DNA of 64,000 nt. It comes from Ascoidea asiatica (Eukaryota > Ascomycota > Saccharomycetes > Ascoideales > Ascoideaceae). How positions within the stretch are numbered: position 1 is the stretch's first letter; every line of letters begins with the position of its first letter. The notes under the pieces were generated by a model. That model was not told the DNA's origin, ran no database searches, and saw nothing but the letters and a program-made list of their open reading frames with translations. The stretch is from contig BCKQ01000008.1 in the NCBI GenBank assembly GCA_001600695.1, positions 372,001 to 436,000 of the forward strand. Reading direction: 5' to 3'. Positions 1 through 8,846 of this stretch are shown here, piece by piece. A program made the position numbers and the translations under genes.

Positions 1-300
1 AACCAATACTGTTTTACTATTGTTCGATATCCTCCAGTATTAAGACACATTCAATCTCTTTCACAATCATTTTCCACTCAGATATCGTCGATTATCGTTC
101 TTATTAGTCTATTTCTCTGTTCTGGATTGTTTGTTTTGTTTTGCTTTGAGATTCATCATCATTTGTTTGTTTGTTTATTTATTTATTTTATTTATTACGA
201 AGAAGAAATAAAGTTTAGGAACAAAGCCATTACACAAAATAGAAAAAGGCAAAAAGGGGCGCCGTCGGTGTGGTCTCTGTGGTCTCACCCAGAACAAATC
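1..300. other. Left-edge intergenic stretch
   Basis: No gene recognised. It lies downstream of the minus-strand acetyltransferase gene. A TTTG/TTTA-rich run near 160-195 and a short GC-richer patch near 255-290 are the only structures seen. Confidence 0.5.
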
Positions 301-1878
301 CTAAATTTCAGAGAGCATGATTCTTCTGAAGTTATCACAGACTTTGTTGAATTGAATAAGTTCATTCTCTTCATCTTTGGAATCAAAAATACCTTTGTCA
401 AAGATAGCAGTGATATTCAAACCAGATTTTTCAGTTGTGATAACTGCTAATATAATCGAACCTGAGATAACTCCAATATCAGAAGTAAAGATTAAATCAT
501 CAATTTGAAAAGAATTTTCATCTTTGAATTCATTTTTATAAAAACCAATATTTGAAACTCTGAAATCATTTACTTTAGGTTTATGTAAAGCACCCATTAA
601 CATTTTTTCAATTGAATCAATTTTAGCATTATTTTTTATTCTTAAACCAACTGAATTTTTAATTAAATTAGGTAAATCATTAATTAATTTTGCTCTTTTA
701 TCATTAAATATCTTTGAAAATTCCCAATTAAAATTGAAATCTGATTTTGATTTAATTTCTTCTTCATTTTTATTTTCATTTTTATCTTCTTCAGTAGTGA
801 AACTTTTTAAAAAATCTTCAGTTTTTAATTTAAAAAATCCTAAAGCAGGATATGAACCAAAAGTTAAATTTTCATTTTCATTTTCAGTACCTTTAATTAA
901 TGATTGAATATAATTTCTAGTATTAACTGGAATTGCAACTGTTGGTAAATATTCTGGAAAATCTTCTAAATCTTTGATATAATCTTTGAAAGCAAATAAT
1001 AAACATGAATAAATATATGAATCTAATTTGATATTCAATTTTTTACAATTTTTAAGAATAATATTCTTAAGGTCAATACTTGAAAAATTCATTAATTTAT
1101 AATTGGCAGTTATATCATATTCATTTGGAATATTGTTTAAGTTGAAAACTTGTTCATTATTATTACTTTTAGTTTTATTTGAAATAGAAACAGATGATGT
1201 TGGAGAAGGAGGAGGAGGTATATCAGACTTTAAATTTAAAACATCAATTAAATTATCATAAGATTTTGGTAATTTACTTAAAATCTTATAATCTTTTTTT
1301 AAATTAAAAATCTCAGTTTCATTAATATCAATATCTTCAGAGATATTTTCAAATAAATCATTTAAATTTTTTGGATCATTTAATTCTTTCAATATTTCAT
1401 TTTGAAAAGAAACACAGGCAACACCATCATTTAAATGATCTGTTAAAAAAATTAAAAATTGATCATTTAAAACAATTAATTTCCAAAATGGTTTATCTTT
1501 TAAATTTCTGGAAATTTTAGTAAAATCATTATTTTTACATAAATATTTCATTAATTCTTCATTAATTGAATTACCTGAACTTAAATTTGTTGTAAATTCA
1601 GGATTATTTATAAATTCAATTAATGTTGAAAATTTTATACTATCACAAGATTTTAGATAAAATTCATTTTCATTATTATTATTATTTTCTTTAATTACAG
1701 TTAATGTAAGATAAGAATTTTTCAAAATTAAATTTCTTAAAGAATTATAAATTAATTTTTTATTATCAATTTTTTTATTCAATTTTGAAATTAACATTAT
1801 TGTTTTTTGAAAACCAAGATTGTTAAATGCAACCCAGAATGATTCTGCATGACCAACTTTTCTTTTATAATTTTCCAT
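301..1878 (-). CDS. Alcohol acetyltransferase (AATase/ATF) family protein
   Basis: A 525-residue protein resembling the fungal AATase family (Atf1/Atf2/Sli1), which transfers acetyl from acetyl-CoA to alcohols, sterols or amines. The N-terminus carries the family layout: GHAESFW, then a NLGF segment, then a long-chain condensation-type fold. The C-terminal half has VSNIGFY and a region ending in ITAIFDKG, as in the family. The expected HxxxDG catalytic motif is seen only as DHLNDG near residue 147, one residue shorter between His and Asp than the consensus, so activity is uncertain. A Ser/Pro/Asn-rich loop lies near residues 220-245. The ATG at 1878 is the first in frame and gives a full-length family protein. 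The specific substrate cannot be told from sequence; family assignment is fairly secure, orthology is not. Confidence 0.7.
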   Translation of the reverse strand: MENYKRKVGHAESFWVAFNNLGFQKTIMLISKLNKKIDNKKLIYNSLRNLILKNSYLTLTVIKENNNNNENEFYLKSCDSIKFSTLIEFINNPEFTTNLSSGNSINEELMKYLCKNNDFTKISRNLKDKPFWKLIVLNDQFLIFLTDHLNDGVACVSFQNEILKELNDPKNLNDLFENISEDIDINETEIFNLKKDYKILSKLPKSYDNLIDVLNLKSDIPPPPSPTSSVSISNKTKSNNNEQVFNLNNIPNEYDITANYKLMNFSSIDLKNIILKNCKKLNIKLDSYIYSCLLFAFKDYIKDLEDFPEYLPTVAIPVNTRNYIQSLIKGTENENENLTFGSYPALGFFKLKTEDFLKSFTTEEDKNENKNEEEIKSKSDFNFNWEFSKIFNDKRAKLINDLPNLIKNSVGLRIKNNAKIDSIEKMLMGALHKPKVNDFRVSNIGFYKNEFKDENSFQIDDLIFTSDIGVISGSIILAVITTEKSGLNITAIFDKGIFDSKDEENELIQFNKVCDNFRRIMLSEI

Positions 1879-2569
1879 ATTGATAACCTAAATTGTATTT
1901 GATAATAGAATTGATTAAATTTTTATTGAAATTATCCTTTATTAATTGAAAATTTATAAAATTATAAAGTATAAAACATTTTTAAAAAGCAGATTTTAAA
2001 AGTTTATATACTTTATCATTTTCACATTTAATACTCAACTTAAAACTGTTCTTATTCTTAGAGAAAAGCTAACCTGTAACTGTATGAGTTTAATTAATGA
2101 ATAATTGTTTGAATTGAAAATAACTGGTTAAAGTTAAAGATTATCTTAAGTCAAATAGCCATAATAACCAAATTGGTGACTGAGTAAAGCTAACAAAAGA
2201 AAAGAATAAAACTTTGGGACGAGTGAAATTATTTTGGAGCCAAAACAAACTTATTTTAAAGTTACCAATTAACAATTTGCCAATTTTGAAGTTTTCCTGA
2301 GTTTGTCCCACAACGCCGGATTTGTGGGAGCTCTTAAATTAGAGACCACGTTTGTGGATGTTAATGAGTTGGGGTTGTGAACTTGCCACACGGGGGTCTA
2401 AACTTGCGCCTCAGTTTAGAGGTTTGTTATTGATTCTTGAAAAAAATAAATTTTTTTTTTGATGAAATACATGAAAATTGGATTATTCACGAAATACTGA
2501 TAAGAAAATAGAATCAATCTTAGGATAGACTATTCATTTTTACATTTTTATCCAGTTATACTATAAGAA
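1879..2569. promoter_or_regulatory. Divergent intergenic region with GC island
   Basis: Separates the minus-strand acetyltransferase gene from plus-strand NOP13, so it should hold both promoters. A GC-richer island spans about 2290-2415 and contains a perfect 7-bp inverted repeat, CCCACAA (2307-2313) and TTGTGGG (2322-2328), around an 8-bp loop. A T run precedes NOP13 at about 2450. No known binding site was identified with confidence. Confidence 0.4.
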
Positions 2570-3991
2570 ATGAGTAAGCACAGTACAGATAATAATCTTT
2601 CAGGAGATGAATCATCTGAAAATGATACTATTCAAAAACACGAAAAGAAAATAAAAGATAAATCAAGTAAAAAAAAACATTCTAAAATACATCACAATGA
2701 AAAGGAAACAGATTTTGAAACAAAAGTAAAAGAAGAAAATTTCGAGGCAAAAATAAAAGAAGAAGACTCTGATACAATATTGAAAGAAGAGAGAAAGAAA
2801 GAAAAGAAGGACAAAAAAGACAAAAAAGACAAAAAAGACAAAAAAGACAAAAAAGACAAAAAAGATAAAAAAGAAAGTAAAAAGAGAAAAAGATCAGTAA
2901 AAGAAGAAGAAATTGAAATCGATTTAAATGAACCAAAACCTTTATCTAAAAAAGAAAAGAGATTGGCGAAAAAAGGGAAATTAGATTTAAAAGAAAGAGT
3001 AAAAGAAGAAAAATTAGAAATTAAAAAAATTAATGATATTAAAGAAAAAAATGATAATAAAGAAATCAAAGAATTAAAGGCTAAAGATGATGATGCAAAA
3101 TCTGTATGGATTGGAAATTTATCATTTTCAACATCAAGACTTGATTTAATAAAATTTTTATCAAGTAATCTTCCTCCTAATGAATTTAAAGAATCTGATA
3201 TTTCAAAAATAAATTTACCTACAAATAAATTTAATAGTAAAAATAATAAAGGATTTTGTTATATACATTTCAAAACAAAAGAAATTATAGAATCTGTATT
3301 AAAATTAAGTGAAAGAGAACTTGATGGTAGAAATTTATTAATTAAAAAAGCTGATGATTTTACAAATAGTCGTAGTAGAGCAGATAAATTAGATTTAATT
3401 AAAATACAAAAAAATGAACCTTCAAGAACTTTATTTATTGGAAATTTACCTTTTGATGTTACACAATCTATAATTGAAAGTTTTTTTATAAGATGTGGTG
3501 AAATTGTTAAAGTTAGATTAGGTACATTTGAAGATACTGGAAAATGTAAAGGTTGGTGTTTTGTTGATTTTAAAGAAATTGAAAGTTGTACTGCAGCTTT
3601 AACAAATAAAGAATATAGAGAAATAAATGGTAGAAGATTAAAATTAGAATATGGTGAAGATAGAAGTAAAAAAACTCCAAGAAGATTTCAAAATTTACCT
3701 GAGGGTAAAATTACTGAAAAAGAAAATTTTTCTTCTGAAAATAACAATAACAATAACAATAACTATAATAATGATAATAACTATAATGGTAATAACTTTA
3801 GAGATAATCAATCTGATAATTTTAGAGAAAAATCAAAATCCAATTTCAATTCAAGATCAACTAATGGATATAAAGAAAGACCAACTAAAACATTTAGAGA
3901 AAGGCCTGCTTCAAGTGTTTTGTTAGCTAATGCTCAAAGAGCTTCTGCAGCTATAGTGCCTTCTAGAGGTAAGAGAATCAAATTCGATTAA
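2570..3991 (+). CDS. NOP13: Nucleolar RNA-binding protein, two RRMs (Nop13-like)
   Basis: A 473-residue protein with a Lys/Glu/Asp-rich N-terminal tail (residues about 1-170), two RNA recognition motifs and an Asn/Arg-rich tail. RRM1 begins at WIGNLSF (about 177) with the second submotif KGFCYIHF. RRM2 begins at LFIGNLPF (about 286) with KGWCFVDF. The linker SRTLFIGNLPFDVT and the ATFED/TGKCKG-like and LEYGEDRSKK segments match yeast Nop13, a nucleolar/nucleoplasmic protein that associates with pre-ribosomal particles. The N-terminal tail includes a run of nine-base GACAAAAAA repeats encoding Asp-Lys-Lys. No intron is seen. The acidic/basic tail is longer than in S. cerevisiae Nop13 (403 residues), typical of low-complexity expansion in this genome. 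Orthology call is strong from the RRM2 block. Confidence 0.88.
   Translation: MSKHSTDNNLSGDESSENDTIQKHEKKIKDKSSKKKHSKIHHNEKETDFETKVKEENFEAKIKEEDSDTILKEERKKEKKDKKDKKDKKDKKDKKDKKDKKESKKRKRSVKEEEIEIDLNEPKPLSKKEKRLAKKGKLDLKERVKEEKLEIKKINDIKEKNDNKEIKELKAKDDDAKSVWIGNLSFSTSRLDLIKFLSSNLPPNEFKESDISKINLPTNKFNSKNNKGFCYIHFKTKEIIESVLKLSERELDGRNLLIKKADDFTNSRSRADKLDLIKIQKNEPSRTLFIGNLPFDVTQSIIESFFIRCGEIVKVRLGTFEDTGKCKGWCFVDFKEIESCTAALTNKEYREINGRRLKLEYGEDRSKKTPRRFQNLPEGKITEKENFSSENNNNNNNNYNNDNNYNGNNFRDNQSDNFREKSKSNFNSRSTNGYKERPTKTFRERPASSVLLANAQRASAAIVPSRGKRIKFD
2808..2874 (+). repeat. Nine-base tandem repeat inside NOP13
   Basis: About seven copies of GACAAAAAA, in frame, encode a (Asp-Lys-Lys)n tract in the charged tail of the Nop13-like protein. 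Length variation would not shift the frame. Confidence 0.85.
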
Positions 3992-4315
3992 ATAATTTTC
4001 TTTTTTATAGTCGATTCATCGTTGATCTTCAATGATCATCTACAAATAGTAAGTTTGTTTTTTTTTCATTTAAAGAGATACGTATTAAATAAATTATAAT
4101 TATTTTGGTATATGTATTAGTATATGTATTGTTTCATTTAATCAATATGTTTTGTAAAGAATAGATAATTAAAAAAAAACAGATTTTATATAAGTTTAAA
4201 TAAGGTCATGGTAGTGTATAATTTTTTTCTAAATGAATCTATATATACTGTATATATATATGTATTTATTATTAAATCCAGGAATAAATCTTAGTTTCTA
4301 GAAAATTTCTTTATT
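3992..4315. terminator. Convergent 3' region of NOP13 and the minus-strand gene
   Basis: About 320 bp between convergent stop codons. TATATATACTGTATATATATATGTA at about 4240-4265 resembles yeast polyadenylation efficiency elements (TATATA, TATGTA) and can be read from both strands, so it may serve both transcripts. Nothing else is recognised. Confidence 0.4.
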
Positions 4316-5233
4316 TTAAATTTTTGAGTCATCTTCCTCTTCAGTTTTAGGAGGAGGAGAAGGATTGTAATCTTCTTTCATTTTTGTCAAATTTTTATAA
4401 AGCCAACCAAATGCAGCTGGTAATTCAACATCACCTTGAAATGCAATATTAACTTTGACAGCAGTAGGTGATAAATCTGGTAATGAATTTAAAGAAGAAT
4501 TAATTTCAGAAATTATATTATATTTTAAAAGTTTGAAATCAATTTCACCATTATTTTCATTTAATAAATTTTTTAAAAATAATCTCATTTTTAAATCTAA
4601 TCTTCTAACCAAAGAAATAAAAGGTTCCGATAATATACTTTTTCTTTCTTCTGGAATTTGATCAATTTCAAAATCACTGTTTTCAAATTTTCTAGTTTCA
4701 AGTGAAATTCTACTTAAAAAATAAATTAATTTTATAATATCATGAAACATATTAATAAGTGTTTTAAAATTTTCTTCATTTAAGTATTCATTTGAGACTC
4801 TTGAAAATGTTTTTTTTAATAAATATTTTGGTAATTCATCGGTTTCAAAGATTTTAAACAGATGAGTAATATGATTTAAAATATAAACATCTTCTTTATA
4901 TCTAAGATTTACATTAGGCATATGGTAATCACTAAAATCTTTTCTAAGACCTTCTTTTTCAGTTTCAACAAAATCTTTAAATTGATTAATAAGTTGACTT
5001 AATTCCTTATTTTGAATTAGATTATCATTAATTGTTTCACCATCATCATTTTCTTCATTAATAGTTTCAAAAAATGAATTATATAAAGAAAGAAATAATT
5101 TTCTGAAAAATTGAATTTCCAGTTCTTCTGAATTTAAATAAGTTGCTCTAACATTTAATTGGAAACGAGAATAATATTTTTCAAATTCTAAAATTTCTGA
5201 ACCTTCTATGAATGATACTTCTTTAACAGGCAT
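4316..5233 (-). CDS. Unrecognised helical protein
   Basis: A 305-residue protein when started at the ATG at 5233 (MPVKEVSFIEG); the frame is open 23 codons further to 5302 but that segment looks like AT-rich leader. I do not recognise the family. It appears mostly alpha-helical and soluble, with acidic stretches (EENDDGE near residue 65, EEEDDS at the end) and no signal peptide or clear membrane segment. The C-terminal part has a more distinctive block, SLPDLSPTAVKVNIAFQG then LPAAFGWLYKNL, followed by a PSPPP tail. It is convergent with NOP13 and its upstream neighbour on the same strand is the SRP RNA. Codon use matches neighbours, so it is likely a real gene. A conserved fungal protein of unknown role is the honest call. 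Confidence 0.6.
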   Translation of the reverse strand: MPVKEVSFIEGSEILEFEKYYSRFQLNVRATYLNSEELEIQFFRKLFLSLYNSFFETINEENDDGETINDNLIQNKELSQLINQFKDFVETEKEGLRKDFSDYHMPNVNLRYKEDVYILNHITHLFKIFETDELPKYLLKKTFSRVSNEYLNEENFKTLINMFHDIIKLIYFLSRISLETRKFENSDFEIDQIPEERKSILSEPFISLVRRLDLKMRLFLKNLLNENNGEIDFKLLKYNIISEINSSLNSLPDLSPTAVKVNIAFQGDVELPAAFGWLYKNLTKMKEDYNPSPPPKTEEEDDSKI

Positions 5234-5302
5234 TATTAATATTAGTTTATTACTTAGTATTGATATGCTATGTATATATGATGTTTTGAAGAGAAGATAC
5301 AA

Positions 5303-5757
5303 TTTTATAAGTTTTCTTAGAAAAAAGTAACAGCTATTTAGCTATTTGAGATGATTTAAATAATTCGAGAATTGAATCAATCTTAAAGAAAAGGGCAAAA
5401 TCGTTTCCTTAAATATTAATTTTTTCAATAGAGTTTTACTTTAAATCTCTAATGTATTTCATTTTATTTTAGAGAATAAGATTGCTTGAATTAAGTAGAA
5501 TTATAATCCATTTTATATAAAATAAAATATTTTTAAAATTGCTTTATATTTATTTTGAATATCCATTAATTGAGAGAGCATAACTCCAGCAACTTAACAG
5601 AAATAAGGAATATGATTGGTTTGATATTGATATTACTATTACTATTGCTTATAATAAAATGCCTATTGTTCTTATATGTCCATTGACTTAAATCTAAACC
5701 TTATTTAACCTTAATATCTGAAAATATTGTCATCCAACAGGAAAAAAGAAAAAAAAA
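5303..5757. other. Intergenic, AT-rich
   Basis: Lies between the start of the unrecognised minus-strand gene and the 3' end of the SRP RNA. Very AT-rich with short homopolymers. No gene or motif identified. Confidence 0.5.
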
Positions 5758-6026
5758 AAGATGGTTACGAACAGTTAATCCATTGAACTGGAATTTAACC
5801 AGCGAGATGCAACCCGGTAAGCCTCACCTACGTGTGGCGCACTGTGCTGAATTGCTTCCCTCCAGTGGTCCTGCCACTGTCTTGCAGTAACAAAGCCCCG
5901 GTCTGATTACTCGAGACCAGAAACTCTCCTCCCGCAGGGATCGAACCGGACATGCTCAGCTAAACACTCTTCCGAGCTCAAAGAACTGAAAACACTGCCA
6001 TTTCCACCAAAATGCCATTACAGCGG
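5758..6026 (-). ncRNA. SCR1: Signal recognition particle RNA (7SL/SCR1)
   Basis: RNA scaffold of the SRP, which targets nascent secretory proteins to the ER. The 5' end on the minus strand reads GCTGTAATGGCATTTTGGTGG (plus 6004-6024), nearly the same as the Alu-domain start of yeast SCR1 (GCUGUAAUGGC...GGUGG), with the invariant UGUAA loop. The SRP54-binding helix 8 is visible at plus 5842-5871, including GGAGGGAAGCA followed by CAGCAC. Internal pol III elements follow the 5' end: an A-box-like TAGCTGAGCATG (plus 5951-5962) and B-box GGTTCGATCCC (plus 5937-5947). Transcription would end in the T run at plus 5746-5759. A TATA-like CATATATG sits just upstream (about 6050). Predicted length is about 269 nt, close to metazoan size and about half of the 522-nt S. 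cerevisiae RNA. The ends are approximate by a few bases. Confidence 0.92.
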
Positions 6027-6547
6027 AAAACATAAAATTGTAATCCTACATATATGTCAGCCTAATAATGTTCGAGACCATATCTACGGATCTGTTTACT
6101 TTGTATATTCAGCTCTTCTTTTTTGGTCTGTGTAACAAGCAGATTAAATTAAAAGGTGCAAACTCCAACGATTATAAAGAAGTTTTCAGTATAATGATGA
6201 GGAATATTTTGTTTTCTATTCAAGCTTTTGTGTTTTCAAGCAGCTGTTTGTTTGTTTGGGATTTTGGTTATGCTCGTTCTAAAGTTCTGGTTAAATGTTT
6301 ATCTCTTTTTTTTGAAGTAAATGGTGAACTGATTACTTTCTATGAGTTCAGATAGGTGAGTGTATTCTTTTTAAATTGTTATGTTTGTTTCTATGAAAAC
6401 TTTATGAGAAATAATAATCTAAAATCTCAAGTTGGATTATATAATTTATGTGATCATCAGATAATTATAAGTTTCAAGGTAATTATATTGAATTTATTCA
6501 AAATGGGGTTAATTTCAAATATGCAATATAATTCAATAATGAAATCA
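6027..6547. other. Intergenic between SRP RNA and pseudoprotease gene
   Basis: Divergent region: SRP RNA upstream elements on the left, promoter of the plus-strand pepsin-fold gene on the right. The reading frame of that gene stays open upstream of its signal peptide, with in-frame ATGs at 6404, 6503, 6521 and 6539. A 95-codon open frame at 6068-6355 shows no family resemblance and is taken as chance. Confidence 0.4.
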
Positions 6548-7840
6548 ATGAAATTTTCAGGCTTATATTTTTATTTATGTCTTTCATTAATCTCAATTTC
6601 AAATGTAAAAGCAGAAGCAGAAGCTTTTACTCTGGATTTAAGTCTTTCAAAGACAAAAGATTCAATAGAAAATACTTATATAAATATGTTGACAGATGCT
6701 GAATCATATTTAAAAAGAAAATTTAAAAATGACTTATCTATGAAAACTATAATAGATGTAAATTATACATTATATGATTTAGAACCAGTATTTGGAACAA
6801 CGGTTAAAATAAATAATCAGTCAATGTTATTAGATTTATCTTTCAATCTTCCAACAACAATTATTATTCAAAAAAATTGTATTATTAGAAAGAATCTTAC
6901 TGAAAATTGTGTTGGTTTTAATTCATCTTTAAGTGATACATTTAAATCAAATGGTACTGAATTTATGGACTCTCTAACTTTACTACCTGGCACAATTGGA
7001 ACTGATACATTTCACTTAGGTCCATTAACTATTCCGAATCAACAATTTCTTATACCTGATGCCTTATTTAAGGATACCAATGGAATTTTGTCTTTAGGAC
7101 CTTATTCTAATGCACCTTCAAATGTTACTGATACTCATTTACAATCAATTATTGAAAATGCAAAACTTTCAAATGTAACAAATTCTTCAATATTTGGATT
7201 TTCTATTGAAAAAAAACTTAATGATTCATATTCAGGTGAATTATCTATTGGTGGTTTTGATGAAAAAAAAGTTAAAGATTCAGAAATAGCTTGGTTCAAA
7301 AGTGATTTATTTCATGGTTCTTGGTCTTTACCATTAACTGGAATTACAATTAATGATAATACTTATAAAGTTGGTAATGAAATTAAAAGCATTCAATCCA
7401 TTTTTCTTCCAACTTTTGATTTAATTATATTACCTCCTCATCTTGTTGATATGATTGCTGTAAGTATTGGATTCACTGATATTTCTGATGATGATCTTTT
7501 TCCAATGAATTGTTCTGAAATTTATAGTTTACCAGATGTTTCAATTACTTTTGGTGATAAAAAAATTATAATTCTTAAACCTGAAGATTATTTTCAAAAA
7601 TTAGATTTATTTACATTTAAAACCAAATTAAATGATAATAATTTAAAAATTAATGAAAATAAAATTAAGTTCTTGAAAGAATTTGAAGAATATCCAGAAA
7701 TTTGCTTACTTAAATTTTATGGTATTCCAGTTGAAGATGATAATAATCCTGGAAATTATTTAACAATTTTTGGTACTTCTTTAGCAAAAAATGTTTACAC
7801 TATTTTTGATGTAGAAACAAATCAGATTGGATTAGCTTAA
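6548..7840 (+). CDS. Secreted pepsin-fold protein lacking catalytic motifs (yapsin-like pseudoprotease)
   Basis: About 430 residues from the ATG at 6548, chosen because MKFSG plus a hydrophobic stretch ending in SNVKA makes a good signal peptide; in-frame ATGs exist at 6503, 6521 and 6539. The overall plan is that of fungal aspartyl proteases (yapsin/SAP): a GTxVKINNQSMLLDL block where the first active-site DTG should lie, then NGILSLGPYSN, SIFGFSIEKK, GELSIGGFDEKKV, and a C-terminal IFGTSLAKNVYTIFDVETNQIGLA. Both catalytic signatures are missing: the first reads LDLSFN (Asp kept, Gly lost), the second reads FLPTFDLIILPPHL where DSGTT...LP is expected. Many N-glycosylation sequons are present. 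No C-terminal GPI-like tail. Probably a secreted or wall protein with a non-proteolytic role. Fold assignment is moderate to good; function unknown. Confidence 0.7.
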   Translation: MKFSGLYFYLCLSLISISNVKAEAEAFTLDLSLSKTKDSIENTYINMLTDAESYLKRKFKNDLSMKTIIDVNYTLYDLEPVFGTTVKINNQSMLLDLSFNLPTTIIIQKNCIIRKNLTENCVGFNSSLSDTFKSNGTEFMDSLTLLPGTIGTDTFHLGPLTIPNQQFLIPDALFKDTNGILSLGPYSNAPSNVTDTHLQSIIENAKLSNVTNSSIFGFSIEKKLNDSYSGELSIGGFDEKKVKDSEIAWFKSDLFHGSWSLPLTGITINDNTYKVGNEIKSIQSIFLPTFDLIILPPHLVDMIAVSIGFTDISDDDLFPMNCSEIYSLPDVSITFGDKKIIILKPEDYFQKLDLFTFKTKLNDNNLKINENKIKFLKEFEEYPEICLLKFYGIPVEDDNNPGNYLTIFGTSLAKNVYTIFDVETNQIGLA

Positions 7841-8105
7841 TTATATTTTCCTGTTGTCTTTAATATAGATATTTATAAATTCTAATCCAAAAAAAGGACT
7901 CAAACATAGAAACTCTTTATATATTTTATTTTTTTCTCATTTATTCTCATCTTTATAATATCAGTACCTTTATTTTAATATACAAAATTTAATATTTCAA
8001 ACATTGAAATGGAATAGACCACTTCAGTGGATTTTAGAATACGAATGAAACCCATTTTTATTAATAATTATTTAATATTTACAGAAGAAATTGAAGAAGA
8101 AGAAA

Positions 8106-8552
8106 TTAACCATAAAATTCATAATATTTTTTAGAATAATAAAGAGAAGTAGATAAACCAATAAATGTTAAAGTTAAAGGAACAGGTTTTGAGAATTTAA
8201 CAGGAATACCTCTTGCAATGCCTGCAGCTAATAAACCTGTTGAACCAAGTAAAGCTAATTCTAAACCCCAATCTGCATTTTTTTTTAATAAATAACCTGC
8301 AGAAAAATAAATTCCAGAAAATGTTAAACCTGCAACAAGTGATGGAATTGAACCTTTTCTTCTATATCAAAGTAAAATTTGAATTGATAAAATAATTAAG
8401 TTAGAAATTTTATTATATTTAATATTTTATATTTGATATTTGATATTTGATAATTATTGAATTTTTATGAATAAATAAATATTTACTTACGCATAACCCA
8501 TAATACCACCAACGGCACATAAAGTACCAGCAGTTAAAGCAGGATGTTCCAT
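8106..8552 (-). CDS. TMH11: TMEM14-family membrane protein (TMH11/YJR085C-like), one intron
   Basis: A two-exon gene. Exon 1 is 8491-8552, exon 2 is 8106-8361, with a 129-nt intron between (8362-8490). The donor is GTAAGT, the acceptor TATAG, and a TTTCTAAC branch site lies at about 8400-8404, 37 nt from the acceptor. The spliced product is 105 residues, the same length as S. cerevisiae YJR085C. It reads MEHPALTAGTLCAVGGIMGY, then ARKGSIPSLVAGLTFSG, GYLLKKNADWGLELAL and AAGIARGIPVKF, the TMEM14/UPF0136 signature with Gly-rich membrane helices. Yeast members are small mitochondrial membrane proteins of poorly defined role; human TMEM14C acts in porphyrin transport. The join keeps frame (GC|A = Ala). 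A CACGTG hexamer lies about 200 bp upstream (8750). Highly conserved, so the call is firm. Confidence 0.93.
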
Positions 8553-8749
8553 TTTAATAATTTATAGTATTGAAAGAATATAAATTGGATATAATTGAGA
8601 ATATAATTATATATATATATATGATTATATATATTTACTTATCGATAATTATATATTTAACAGAAATATCAATTTGAATCAACTTTAATCGCTTACTAAT
8701 TAATTGCCTTTATTCTTATTTTTATAAAAATCAGACGATATATTAATGT

Positions 8750-8755
8750 CACGTG
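8750..8755. promoter_or_regulatory. CACGTG hexamer (Cbf1-type) upstream of TMH11
   Basis: TCACGTGC palindrome about 200 bp upstream of the TMEM14-family ATG. CACGTG is the core of yeast Cbf1/bHLH sites. Binding is inferred from the motif only. The rest of 8553-8846 is AT-rich and holds no gene. Confidence 0.45.
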
Positions 8756-8846
8756 CTGTTGTACCAATAAAACTGGAAAAAAAAGAACCATTAAATTGGT
8801 CTTAAATTGGTCTTAAATTGGAATTAAATAAAATTTACTATTAAAT

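Noticed and set aside
5935-5965. tRNA gene suggested by GGTTCGATCCC
   Set aside because: The T-stem does not pair well and the A-box is only about 4 bp from the B-box. Both are the internal promoter of the SRP RNA, whose Alu domain and helix 8 are present.
6068-6355. 95-codon open frame upstream of the pseudoprotease
   Set aside because: No family features, unusual codon use for this window, and it overlaps the SRP RNA upstream region.
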